Source: Thermoplasmata archaeon (GTDB lineage Archaea; Thermoplasmatota; Thermoplasmata; Thermoplasmatales; Thermoplasmataceae). Taken from it: 64,000 nucleotides of DNA. The stretch is from contig JAJYRA010000031.1 of the NCBI GenBank assembly GCA_021794355.1, positions 1-64,000 on the forward strand. The letters run 5' to 3'. This document shows, in pieces, positions 1-8,245 of the stretch. Below the pieces are notes generated by a model. It ran no database searches. It was given only the letters and a program-made list of their open reading frames with translations, and was not told where the DNA came from. Position 1 is the stretch's first letter. Every line of letters begins with the position of its first letter. Both the position numbers and the translations under genes were made by a program.

Positions 1-550
1 CCACATCCATGCTTACCGTTGTGGATGGTTTTATCTCTCTGGATTCAGGTATTTCATTCTGTGTTTCTGAAAGGATTGAAACATAGTATTTACCTGAACC
101 TGTTTTGGATATTGTAAGTGAATGCATTGTACCTTGAATCTCCCTGTGCATGATCAACCGTAATGGTGCTTTGAATTTCGGTATTGCGAGATGGTTGCCA
201 TCAATGCTGAAATGTTGAGGCACAGAGAATGATCCGCTGTTTTCCTTCTTTTTGAATCTTGGGTATCTGGTGACTTTCTTGAAGAATCCATGAAAGGCAC
301 TGTCCAGATGCATCACAACCTGCTGGATACTTTGGGAATTGATTTCATTAAGCCATTGATATTCATTCTTCAATGATGGTAAAAGCAATGCCATTTCCCT
401 GTATGTCATGCCCTTTCCAGTTTCCGTGTATCGACTATTCCGTATATGAAGAAAATGATTCCATACAAACCTGCATGATCCAATATGCTTCTCAATGAGG
501 ATCTTCTGATCATCATTGGGATACATCCTGAATCTGTAGGCTTTGTACAT
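1..550 (-). mobile_element. tnpB: TnpB (IS200/IS605 OrfB family), N-terminal part, cut by window edge
   Basis: An uninterrupted frame of about 183 codons runs off the left edge. It starts at the ATG at 548-550 with MYKAYRFRMYPNDDQ, the usual TnpB opening. The N-terminal helix-turn-helix region follows, then a basic segment RYPRFKKKENSGSFSV, typical of OrfB_IS605 proteins. The last visible codons read VSMDV, which fits the RuvC-I aspartate motif. TnpB is the RNA-guided nuclease encoded by these transposons. The remaining RuvC motifs, zinc finger, right end and any guide-RNA region lie outside the window. No tnpA is visible on the near side, so this may be a stand-alone IS1341-type element. Whether it is intact cannot be judged here. 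Confidence 0.85.
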
Positions 551-768
551 ATGCTATTTGTGTAGTATCACCCACTTTGTTAATCTTTTTGGTTCGCTTT
601 CATCTCCTCTCTTAAGATCGGAGTTTTCTCGCTCACCTGATTATAAATATAATCTCAACTTAGGTATCTGGCATTTTAGACTAAAATCCATGACACAAAA
701 ACAATAAGGAACTTGGAACAATTAAAAAAAAGGGATTAAGTTAGTATCAAAGAAATAAATAGAAAAAA

Positions 769-1242
769 TTAGTTAAGAGTGCTGAGCTTTTTCTTAATTG
801 CTTCGTAATCCGGTTCTTTCCCAGGGTCTTCAGAAATCCATGCATATGCGATTTTGCCAGTTTTATCCAGAATAAAAACGGACCTCTTGGAAACATCAAG
901 TTTTGAGAGTCCAATGAAGTTCTTATGGACGATTCCGTATTCGGATATTATTTTTTTACTGTGATCACTTAAAAGATCAAAATTCAGATTGTATGTTTCT
1001 GCGAATTTAGCAAGGGCAAACGGTGTATCAACGCTTATGCCCAGGACCTTTGCCTTGAGATCGTTGAATGCAGTCATGGAGTCTCGAAATGAGCACATCT
1101 CCTTGGTACAAACTCCAGTAAAAGCTCCAGGGAAGAAAGCTAGTACAACATTGGTCCCCTTGAACTCCGATAATTTTCTCATTTTGTTTTTTGAATCTGG
1201 CAATTCGAATTCTGGTGCCATATCTCCTTCTTTCAATATCAT
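769..1242 (-). CDS. Peroxiredoxin (AhpC/TSA, Bcp-like)
   Basis: This 157-residue thioredoxin-fold peroxidase should reduce hydrogen peroxide and organic peroxides in the cytosol. The motif P38-x3-T42-x2-C45 marks the peroxidatic cysteine, and C50 five residues later is the likely resolving cysteine, as in atypical PrxQ/Bcp proteins. The length is normal for the family. A GGTGA Shine-Dalgarno site lies a few bases before the ATG, so the mRNA probably has a short leader. The thioredoxin and thioredoxin reductase genes near 21-22.8 kb are plausible reductants, but that link is inferred. The gene stands alone between a tnpB element and dph6. Confidence 0.9.
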   Translation of the reverse strand: MILKEGDMAPEFELPDSKNKMRKLSEFKGTNVVLAFFPGAFTGVCTKEMCSFRDSMTAFNDLKAKVLGISVDTPFALAKFAETYNLNFDLLSDHSKKIISEYGIVHKNFIGLSKLDVSKRSVFILDKTGKIAYAWISEDPGKEPDYEAIKKKLSTLN

Positions 1243-1502
1243 TTTTTCACCAAGATGATATATGAAAATGATATTTAACTTTTTGAGAGAAAAATATAAT
1301 AGTAAAGAAAGGGTAAAAAGTAAAGAAAATGTATTTAATGACTCTCAATATACTACAAAAATTGACAACGGAAGGTTAGTTAATTAATAATTAAGTAAAC
1401 GCTCCTTTACAATAGGATAAAAATAAAACACATGAGAATTATGCAAGCAATCTTTGAAATAGAAAGGTCCCTGCGAAAGCTTGGGAGGAGTTCGATCCTA
1501 GA

Positions 1503-2150
1503 ATGAAATCAGTATCTCTACTTTCAGGTGGAAAGGATTCGTTTTTCGCAACCTTAATTGCAATGGAACAGGGCTTAGAGATTACTGAGTGCGTTACTGT
1601 TGAACCTGTTGAATTTTCTGAAATGTTCCATTTTCCAAATTTTCAGTTTGCAAAAGAGGTAGGAGAGCTGCTGGGTCTTAAAACCGTATTTTTAAAGGAG
1701 GATTCATTTTACTCTGGCCTTAAGGAAATTATTGAAAAAGATGGAATTCAGGCTGTGATTAGTGGAGCACTTGCTTCCAATTTTCAGAAGACACGGATAG
1801 AAAGGTTTTGTTCTGAAAATAATGTAATGTCCTATACTCCGTTGTGGTTGATGGATCAGGAAAATGAGCTAAGAGGGTTGATTGGTTCTGGTATAAAGGC
1901 TATGATAATAAGTGTATCAGCAGAGGGTCTCGGGAAAGAATTTTTGGGTAGGGAATTTAATGAAGAACTTATCGAAGATTTGAAGAGACAGGACCTCAAA
2001 ATTAGAATCAATCTATCTGGTGAAGGCGGTGAATACGAATCTTTTGTTACTGGCTACAGGAATAAATTTCTAAAAATAACCGACTACGAAGATGATTCAT
2101 ATGGATCCTTATCCTTCAGAAGAATTAAAAAATTGAGTAAAACACATTGA
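1503..2150 (+). CDS. dph6: Diphthine--ammonia ligase (Dph6-type ATP pyrophosphatase)
   Basis: The protein opens with the PP-loop motif SGGKDS at residues 8-13 and closes with a GEGGEYESFVTG motif, which is characteristic of Dph6/ATP_bind_4 proteins. Dph6 uses ATP and ammonia to amidate diphthine on elongation factor 2, the last step of diphthamide synthesis. Its 215 residues match archaeal single-domain Dph6. The ATG lies 14 bases after a GGAGG sequence, which is rather far for a Shine-Dalgarno site. The gene is monocistronic. No other diphthamide genes are nearby, so the assignment rests on the motifs. Confidence 0.85.
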   Translation: MKSVSLLSGGKDSFFATLIAMEQGLEITECVTVEPVEFSEMFHFPNFQFAKEVGELLGLKTVFLKEDSFYSGLKEIIEKDGIQAVISGALASNFQKTRIERFCSENNVMSYTPLWLMDQENELRGLIGSGIKAMIISVSAEGLGKEFLGREFNEELIEDLKRQDLKIRINLSGEGGEYESFVTGYRNKFLKITDYEDDSYGSLSFRRIKKLSKTH

Positions 2151-2178
2151 AGTATGGGAATTGATTTAATCTTAAGAA

Positions 2179-3237
2179 CTAAATTTTAACCCTTTCCACT
2201 TCAATGGCGTCCCATGTAGGATATTCTTCCACCTGGTAAATCTCGTAATCAAGCTGGCCCTTTAGGTCTTCAGCTATCCATGGCGCTATTTCCACCCTCC
2301 TTTTTACCCTATTAATCTGCATTTCGGATTTTGGAATGCCAAGGGCTAGAAGGGCTTCGGCTATCTCCTCAACTTTCCCGCCCTGAACAATGCCCCTAAC
2401 AATAGTCCCATCCTTTGTCACAACGTCAAAGGGTTTGGCAATATTCTTTGCCCGTCTTTTAAGACGATTTTTCAATTGTACTCCGTCCTTGAAAGATGCA
2501 GAACAGTAATGAACGGTAAAATCTGGTGTTTCTCTAACCATTTGAATAGCCAGTTCCTGAGAATCCTTAGCGCCAGATTCAACATCATTTTTAATGGAAT
2601 AATTTTTTCCAAGTAAGTTTCCGAAATTTGTCTCAGAAAACTCAAGTTCATTGAGATTGATAAAATCAAGATCCATCTTTCTACAGAAATCTATTAACGC
2701 TTTTGTATCCTCAGTCCTCCCGGGTAAACTTGGAACTTCTATGCCGACACTCATACCCATGTCTCTGGACCATTTTATTCTATCTTTGAATATGGACCTA
2801 TCCATAACCTTCCATATCTCTTCTGGGGGATGAAACCTAATTTCATTTAATCCCGCCTTCCCAACTGTTTCTATGGCCTCCCTTGAACCGCTTATGGTAT
2901 ATAGGTGTATGTGGTGGGCACCTCCAAATTCTTCCTTTAAAATGCGTATGTATTCTGCAGTCCTTTCATAGAATTTAAGTGGATCTCCACCGGTTATTCC
3001 GGTTCCAGTGGCCTGAATCATTTTTGCCTCAAATATGGCATCTCTCATATTTGCCAGGGGCATTTCGTCAGCAAACATCACATCATTCATTTTCTTTTGT
3101 TCAGATAACGGACAGTAAAAGCATTTTGCATCACAAATTCCTGAAACAAAAAGAACCATTTTTGATCCCTTAGCACACATGGTACAGCCAAGGGGAAGAT
3201 GTCCATTGTAAACTGATTTTCCTGGAAGGGTTTTCAT
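2179..3237 (-). CDS. Radical SAM protein, COG2108-like (pyruvate formate-lyase activase related)
   Basis: The canonical CX3CX2C iron-sulfur motif (C35, C39, C42, in CDAKCFYC) and a GGDPL glycine motif identify a radical SAM enzyme. An extra C18-x2-C21 pair sits just before the cluster. The overall pattern matches the uncharacterised archaeal COG2108 family, related to pyruvate formate-lyase activating enzymes. The substrate is unknown. The ATG at 3235-3237 is preferred because a TATA-like box is centred 25 bases upstream, suggesting a leaderless message. A longer in-frame ATG at 3294 would add a 19-residue Cys-rich extension without motif support. Confidence 0.75.
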   Translation of the reverse strand: MKTLPGKSVYNGHLPLGCTMCAKGSKMVLFVSGICDAKCFYCPLSEQKKMNDVMFADEMPLANMRDAIFEAKMIQATGTGITGGDPLKFYERTAEYIRILKEEFGGAHHIHLYTISGSREAIETVGKAGLNEIRFHPPEEIWKVMDRSIFKDRIKWSRDMGMSVGIEVPSLPGRTEDTKALIDFCRKMDLDFINLNELEFSETNFGNLLGKNYSIKNDVESGAKDSQELAIQMVRETPDFTVHYCSASFKDGVQLKNRLKRRAKNIAKPFDVVTKDGTIVRGIVQGGKVEEIAEALLALGIPKSEMQINRVKRRVEIAPWIAEDLKGQLDYEIYQVEEYPTWDAIEVERVKI

Positions 3238-3258
3238 TAGTACACGATACCACGGGAA

Positions 3259-3266
3259 TATTAAAA
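3259..3266 (-). promoter_or_regulatory. TATA box for the radical SAM gene
   Basis: TTTTAATA on the minus strand is centred about 25 bases before the ATG at 3237. This is the archaeal spacing for a leaderless transcript and supports the shorter start of the radical SAM gene. Confidence 0.5.
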
Positions 3267-3341
3267 CATTACAACAAAAAGTTAGGCAACTCAACTTTAC
3301 TCTTGGGCAAAATTAAAATTCTTTGCCCCAGTATATTTGAA

Positions 3342-3917
3342 TCAAACATCCTCAAGCGTCTTCTGTTCTGTATCTATCAATGAACTTTCAGCCATGAGGC
3401 TGTTCTGCGAGAGTATGAGGTTTCTCATTATTCTCATTACTTGAAAATTATTGGTGCTCTCAGGCTCAATCAACATTTCATTATCTGGGATTTCTATCCC
3501 TGATTCTTGGAATGACTTGATAAATGTAATTTTTTTAGTTGAAAATGACTTTCTATAGTTCTTTGGAAGGTCCACATCACACAACTCAAACTCTCGGATG
3601 AAAATTGGCCTATTAAAGGTATAATACAAGAAAGAAAGGCAGATATCACCGTGGTTATCGGGATAAATTTCCCTAATTGCCTTTCCAATTTTCCTGTACA
3701 ATGAAACGGTTCCTTTTTGATTTAGGGAATATACCTTAGCAGGTTTTATTTCTTTAACCTTCAAAATTTCAGAATCAACCATTGAGGAAAGATATCCTGC
3801 AAGAGTGAGTCTGTGCATCTTTATTCCTAACTCCTCAAGGGATTTCTTTATGCCGGAAATTGACTGTTCATCTTTTTTTAATATCTGTACAATCTGCTTT
3901 TGTATGGTCTGAGTCAT
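3342..3917 (-). CDS. Winged-helix DNA-binding-like protein co-transcribed with purB
   Basis: This 191-residue protein has an N-terminal region (about 1-75) whose pattern, QKQIVQILKKDEQSISGIK followed by a second helix and a basic wing, looks like a winged helix-turn-helix. The remaining 115 residues match nothing I recognise. The start codon overlaps the purB stop by four bases (ATGA), so it is almost certainly translated after purB. A regulator of purine genes is one guess, but no known PurR-type ligand domain is seen. Confidence is good for the gene and low for the function. Confidence 0.6.
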   Translation of the reverse strand: MTQTIQKQIVQILKKDEQSISGIKKSLEELGIKMHRLTLAGYLSSMVDSEILKVKEIKPAKVYSLNQKGTVSLYRKIGKAIREIYPDNHGDICLSFLYYTFNRPIFIREFELCDVDLPKNYRKSFSTKKITFIKSFQESGIEIPDNEMLIEPESTNNFQVMRIMRNLILSQNSLMAESSLIDTEQKTLEDV

Positions 3918-5263
3918 AGCTTTTCACCCCATAATTTATGTGTATTTTCTATGGCAATGTCGCAAATTTCGGAGGAAGATCCGATGAAATTAAGTGGATC
4001 GATAAACTCTGTAATTTTTGCTTCAGTAAAAAGTTTTCCAAATTCGGATTTTCTTAGAATAGTATATAGATCATTTCTCCCTTCATAAAATTCCATTGAA
4101 ACCTTTCTTATGATCTCATGTGCCTTTGTTCTATCTATACCTTTAATGGTCAATTGAGAAGTGAGATTTTCTGAAATGCATAGGGGAGATCCAAGTAAAT
4201 TCCTTTTCATGTTTATTTCATTCACAACAAGGTTTGATATAATTTTCGTTAGTTTTGTTAATACATAATCAGTCAAGATACAGGAGTAGGGTATTGTAAA
4301 TCTCTCAATGGCACTGTTGGTCAGATCCCTTTCGTGCCAAGTAACTGCAGCCTCTGTCTCTGGCACAGTAAAAGATCTGATCATTCTTGAAAGGCTACAA
4401 ACGTTTTCAGATTCTATGGGATTCCTTTTGCTGGGCATAGAGGAAGATCCTACTTGGTTTAATGATTCAAAGTACTCCATCACTTCAAATATTTCTGGTC
4501 TCTGTAAATTCCTAATTTCCGTACCTATTTTCTCACAGGTCGTGGCAATATTCCCGAGTAATTGTAGGAATTCTATATATCTATCCCTGGCAACAAGTTG
4601 TCCCGTGGCGATTTCGGAGTTCAAACCGAGGGATTTCATAGCATCCTCACTCACCTTCAGGGCGGCCGAACCCATGGACGCTCCCGTACCCACAGGTCCA
4701 AGTGCTTTTCCAGTGAGTATTCGGTTTTTTATATCCTTCAATCTTTCCCAGTGCCTGTTAAACTCTTCCAGATAGGTTGAAAGCTTCAATCCAAATGTTA
4801 TAGGGCTTGCATGCTGACCATGGGTTCTTCCTAGCATGGCAGTTCCCTTATGTTTTTCTATTTTTTCAATCAGGGAAGCCTGCATTGCTTTAATATCCTC
4901 AGCTAAATAAGCACAATAATCCTTTATTTGCAATGCTGTGGCAGAGTCAATAATATCATTGGAAGTGATCCCAAAATGTAGAAATTTGAAAGAATCATGA
5001 CTCTGCACTTCAATGGTCCTTATGAATGCCATTATATCGTGCTTCGTCTCTTTTTCAATCTCGCTCATTCTCTTTATATCAACTCCCACTTTCAAAATTT
5101 CCTTCAATTCCTTAAGATCACATTCTGGAATCACCTTGTTTTTCATCTGTGCTTCTGAAATTGCTATTTCAACTTTTAACATGTAATTCAAACGATTTTG
5201 TTGCTCGAAAATTTCTCTTATTACTGGCCTTCCATAACGTTCTTCGATGGGCGAGATAGTCAC
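3914..5263 (-). CDS. purB: Adenylosuccinate lyase
   Basis: PurB of the fumarase/aspartase superfamily acts twice in purine synthesis: it cleaves SAICAR to AICAR and adenylosuccinate to AMP, releasing fumarate each time. Superfamily motifs are in order: TSND at 100-103, GRTHGQH at 145-151 and the signature loop GSSSMPSKRNP at 272-282. The length of 449 residues is normal. It is first in a two-gene unit with a winged-helix gene that overlaps its stop codon. purD, another purine gene, is far away at 57.5-58.8 kb, so the pathway is not clustered here. Confidence 0.95.
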   Translation of the reverse strand: MTISPIEERYGRPVIREIFEQQNRLNYMLKVEIAISEAQMKNKVIPECDLKELKEILKVGVDIKRMSEIEKETKHDIMAFIRTIEVQSHDSFKFLHFGITSNDIIDSATALQIKDYCAYLAEDIKAMQASLIEKIEKHKGTAMLGRTHGQHASPITFGLKLSTYLEEFNRHWERLKDIKNRILTGKALGPVGTGASMGSAALKVSEDAMKSLGLNSEIATGQLVARDRYIEFLQLLGNIATTCEKIGTEIRNLQRPEIFEVMEYFESLNQVGSSSMPSKRNPIESENVCSLSRMIRSFTVPETEAAVTWHERDLTNSAIERFTIPYSCILTDYVLTKLTKIISNLVVNEINMKRNLLGSPLCISENLTSQLTIKGIDRTKAHEIIRKVSMEFYEGRNDLYTILRKSEFGKLFTEAKITEFIDPLNFIGSSSEICDIAIENTHKLWGEKL

Positions 5264-5323
5264 GAACTGTTATATTTTCTGTAGTTAAAAGTTTTCTTAT
5301 TTCTGAAATGTAAAAAATAATAT

Positions 5324-6394
5324 CTAGAGGATAAGTCTCATGGCCATAACCCCATTGGAAAAGTTATCGAAATAATATATCTTAATTTCATAGTTTCCTG
5401 CCGTAAGGTTAAAGGTACTATTAAAAGACGTTAAATTACCATTATATTTATGTTGATACGTATAATTATCAAACGGAACAATTGTGTTCGAAGCATTTCC
5501 CTTCTGCTCTATTCTAACATAGGACGGTTCTGATGTTGTTAAATTCAGAAACAGTGAAGTGGTAGATTTAGAAAGGTTAAAATAGGTTTCTGCAAAAAAT
5601 CCATAAACATTACTGGTGTAAGTCTTTTCGTTTAATTGCTCGTATGGAAATTTAATTCCTTTCTGAAAGAGATAACTCTGGGAATATGGGTTAAATGATG
5701 AATTAGTGGAGTTGAATTCAAACGTCATATTTCTATTGGAAAGCGAATTAAAAACACTCTGGTTATTCATCATAATTCCGGAAGGGTTTGAAACGTTCAG
5801 TTCACCATAAGTTAAATTTTTAGTCATTTGCATCTCATCTGAAATAAATGGTTCCAGTTTCATTCCATTTATTGAACTAGAGATACCGCTAACCGGGGAC
5901 CCGGTTAATATGGAATCTGTGCTTTTATCAATGATGGAAACATACGTGAAGTTCATATTTTCTGGAATGAACAGACGCATGGACAGGGATGAGTTAAAAA
6001 GTGTTATTGGAAGGTTCTTTCCGTTGAGTGAAATATCGCTTAAACACATGATGATAGGGTAGGAGTTATAAACTGATTTAGATGATAAGGATATGATAAC
6101 TGGCTTGCCGTAGTTATGTAAAACTATATCTAACTCTATTTGAGATATGGGTATATTTTCTGTAACACTCTGAACTTGAAGTAAGTACTCATTATTATAG
6201 GTTAACTCATCCCTGGTAAGCTGAATATTCATTCGTGGAACTTGTGGGTTTCCTTTGGGAGCATTCTGAAAAAGGAAAAGTCCCAGCGTCGTCATTAATA
6301 TTACTGTTATAGCAATCAGCAATAATGTGCCTATGAGCTCTGAAACGCTTCTGTCTTCCCTTACCCTAACTTGTTTCAATAAAATGAAATCCAT
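5324..6394 (-). CDS. Archaeal type IV pilin/archaellin-like surface protein
   Basis: A short basic leader ending VREDR precedes a hydrophobic helix (SVSELIGTLLLIAITVILM), the layout of archaeal class III signal peptides cut by a PibD/FlaK peptidase and used for pilus assembly. The rest (about 320 residues) is Ser/Thr/Asn-rich with many N-glycosylation sequons, as expected for an exposed domain. It is much longer than a typical pilin, so it may be a pilus-associated or adhesive subunit. The ATG at 6394 is annotated. A TATA box at about 6405-6414 would better fit a leaderless TTG at 6379, giving MKQVRVREDRSVSEL. Confidence 0.65.
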   Translation of the reverse strand: MDFILLKQVRVREDRSVSELIGTLLLIAITVILMTTLGLFLFQNAPKGNPQVPRMNIQLTRDELTYNNEYLLQVQSVTENIPISQIELDIVLHNYGKPVIISLSSKSVYNSYPIIMCLSDISLNGKNLPITLFNSSLSMRLFIPENMNFTYVSIIDKSTDSILTGSPVSGISSSINGMKLEPFISDEMQMTKNLTYGELNVSNPSGIMMNNQSVFNSLSNRNMTFEFNSTNSSFNPYSQSYLFQKGIKFPYEQLNEKTYTSNVYGFFAETYFNLSKSTTSLFLNLTTSEPSYVRIEQKGNASNTIVPFDNYTYQHKYNGNLTSFNSTFNLTAGNYEIKIYYFDNFSNGVMAMRLIL

Positions 6395-7083
6395 AGGTTA
6401 CTTATAAAAGTGATCGTGAAGAATCGATCGTTTGTTATTCCTCATTCCTGTTCTTAATCGCGCATTAACTTTATGATCCCGTGAAAAGCTTATATTAAGG
6501 AGATTCCCCAACATTATTCCGGGATTATTCTCCTAAACTGTTTTAACATCATTCTTTAATTCTTTTTCTCTAACATCCATTATAAAGAAATAGGGAATTA
6601 CTTGAAGAGCCAAACAGGCAGCTAGTTTATGAGATCACTTTAATAAAAAGAGAAATCTTACAACCATTGAATCTCCCAGGAAAGTCTCAGTATTCTTAAA
6701 AAAATCATGTAAGGGAAATATGGTGATCTTTTAATAATATTGCCCTAACTTTAAAGGTCAACATTGCCAAGTTGCAAACTGAGGAAGTTTTCTCAACGAT
6801 GTATTTCTATCCAACGAATAGGTGTTCAAACGAAGGAAAAATTGGATAGAAATTTAATATTATCAACAGTTATTTATCAAAATGTTATACCGGTTTTGAG
6901 GATTGATTTGCCTCCTAAATTTTTTATACAAGTGAATTCATTTCACCATTATGTTCCCCTCTCCATAGTAAATCAAGAAATGAGTTTCAGGGATGATCTT
7001 CTAAACGAATTATAAGAGATTCATGTGACCGTATACAAAGTCAATTATAGGCATGTTTATCTATATGTAATTAATACAAAAAC
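6395..7083. other. Long intergenic region with a perfect inverted repeat
   Basis: These 690 bases lie between a pilin-like gene and vapBC. An 83-codon frame at 6764-7015 on the plus strand has no recognisable motif, atypical composition and no convincing start signal, so I do not call it a gene. A 12-base perfect inverted repeat lies inside it. The right end holds the AT-rich vapB promoter. Nothing else could be assigned. Confidence 0.4.
6803..6853. repeat. Perfect 12-bp inverted repeat with 27-base spacer
   Basis: ATTTCTATCCAA at 6803-6814 is the exact reverse complement of TTGGATAGAAAT at 6842-6853. On RNA this would form a stem of 12 pairs. It could be part of a small RNA, a remnant of an element end, or a regulator site. 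No second copy was noticed in the window. Confidence 0.5.
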
Positions 7084-7326
7084 ATGATCTCAACGGAAAA
7101 TGAAGTTATTAGTGTGCGTCTCAGAAAGGGGACTAGGGAAAAGTTAAAGAATCTGGGAATAAACCCATCAGATGAGGTTAGAAAATTTCTTGAAGAATTA
7201 GTTTGGAAAAAGGATGTTAGAAATACCATTGATAAGCTGGAATTGATGATACGACAATATTCGAAGCCTTCAGAAACAGGCTTTGCAGTTAAGTCCATTC
7301 GCGAGGATAGGGATGATGGTCATTGA
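7084..7326 (+). CDS. vapB: VapB-type antitoxin
   Basis: This 80-residue protein opens with a beta-strand and helix (ENEVISVRLRKGTREKLKNL), typical of ribbon-helix-helix or AbrB-like VapB antitoxins. A helical region and an acidic C-terminus follow, which would bind the toxin. It lies directly before a PIN-domain gene and overlaps it by about 14 bases, the standard antitoxin-toxin order. A TATA-like stretch (TATATGTAATTAAT, about 7061-7075) lies just upstream. VapB would neutralise VapC and repress the operon; the operator is not identified. Confidence 0.75.
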   Translation: MISTENEVISVRLRKGTREKLKNLGINPSDEVRKFLEELVWKKDVRNTIDKLELMIRQYSKPSETGFAVKSIREDRDDGH

Positions 7327-7699
7327 TTCCTCGACCATAGTCAAGTTCTTTTCACAAGAGCCGGGTTGGGAAAACTTACGCAAATATCTTTATGAGCCTA
7401 TTACCATAGAACTCTCGTTAAAAGAGCTTGGTAACGCTTTATGGAAAAAAGTGAATAGAGGAGAGTTTGAAGAGGTAAATGCCCTAGAAGTTCTAACAGA
7501 ATTTCAGCGTATCGGGAAGTTCCTGGCACAAGAGAAATACTTAAGAAAAGCATTCGAAATAGCGGTGAAGTATAAAATTACAATATACGATTCCTTCTTC
7601 ATATCAGCTGCTTTTATAGAAGATTATGACCTTATCACATCGGATATAAGGCAGGGAAATGTTTCGAAAGATTTAGGAATAAATACAATAATATGTTGA
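7313..7699 (+). CDS. vapC: VapC-type PIN-domain ribonuclease toxin
   Basis: The protein starts MMVIDSSTIVKFF, the classic PIN opening with the first metal-binding Asp. A Glu in LSLKELGNAL, an Asp in TIYDSFFISAA and an Asp in LITSDIRQ complete the acidic active site. PIN toxins cut RNA, often a tRNA or rRNA site. The start is either the ATG at 7313 or the one at 7316; both overlap the vapB 3' end, so translation is coupled. The tRNA-Leu gene downstream is on the other strand and need not be the target. Confidence 0.85.
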   Translation: MMVIDSSTIVKFFSQEPGWENLRKYLYEPITIELSLKELGNALWKKVNRGEFEEVNALEVLTEFQRIGKFLAQEKYLRKAFEIAVKYKITIYDSFFISAAFIEDYDLITSDIRQGNVSKDLGINTIIC

Positions 7700-7961
7700 G
7701 TTAAAGCTTCAGATTTTTTCATAAGAAACCTATCAAGAATATTGGTAAAATTCGTTCAATATATTGTGCAATCTATTTCTCTGGAATGCGATTAACTGTC
7801 TTCCTTGTATAATTGTCGTTATGACCGAAAAAAAAGAAACTTATAAGAAAAATATTTCTTCTCGTCTCTAGTGTCAATATGTCTCAACGACAGATACAGT
7901 GTTATGAAGTTAACACATTTTTCTACCACATTTGGTGGCGGTATCTTCAATATTTTTAAAA

Positions 7962-8046
7962 TGCGGAGGGCCGGATTCGAACCGGCGAACCCCTACGGAA
8001 GCAGATCTTGAGTCTGCCGCCTTTGACCTAGCTCGGCAACCTCCGC
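7962..8046 (-). tRNA. tRNA-Leu (CAA anticodon)
   Basis: On the minus strand the seven-base acceptor arms GCGGAGG and CCTCCGC pair. The D-arm, the anticodon stem GCAGA/TCTGC with loop CTCAAGA (anticodon CAA), a long variable arm and the T-loop GGTTCGAATCC all follow in order. The long variable arm and anticodon identify a leucine tRNA reading UUG. It is 85 bases with no encoded CCA (discriminator A) and no intron. Confidence 0.95.
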
Positions 8047-8215
8047 TTATGGATTGATTGAAGGTATAGCCTTTCCTAATTTAACCCTTTTTCAAATATG
8101 TTTGTGAAAACTCCAATTTTTTTTGTAATGAAAAGATCATACGGGAACATTATTTCAGGTCATGATCCTGACCGTACTAAGAGCAAGATAATCTGATATT
8201 AGAGTTACCCAGATA

Positions 8216-8225
8216 CGTTTATACC
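8216..8225 (+). promoter_or_regulatory. TATA box for the three-gene operon
   Basis: CGTTTATACC is centred about 26 bases before the ATG at 8246, as expected for a leaderless archaeal transcript. A second AT-rich stretch at 8226-8235 is too close to the start to serve. Confidence 0.45.
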
Positions 8226-8245
8226 GTTTAAATTTCTTTCAGCGC

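Noticed and set aside
1480-1500. GGGAGGAGTTCGATCCTAG looks like a tRNA T-arm before dph6
   Set aside because: The stem does not pair beyond two or three bases and no other tRNA arms are found nearby.
4308-4775. 155-codon frame antisense to purB
   Set aside because: purB is intact with all motifs; the antisense frame has none.
6764-7015. 83-codon frame with possible protein MPSCKLRKFSQ...
   Set aside because: No motif, poor composition, no clear promoter or ribosome site, and it holds a long inverted repeat more typical of non-coding DNA.
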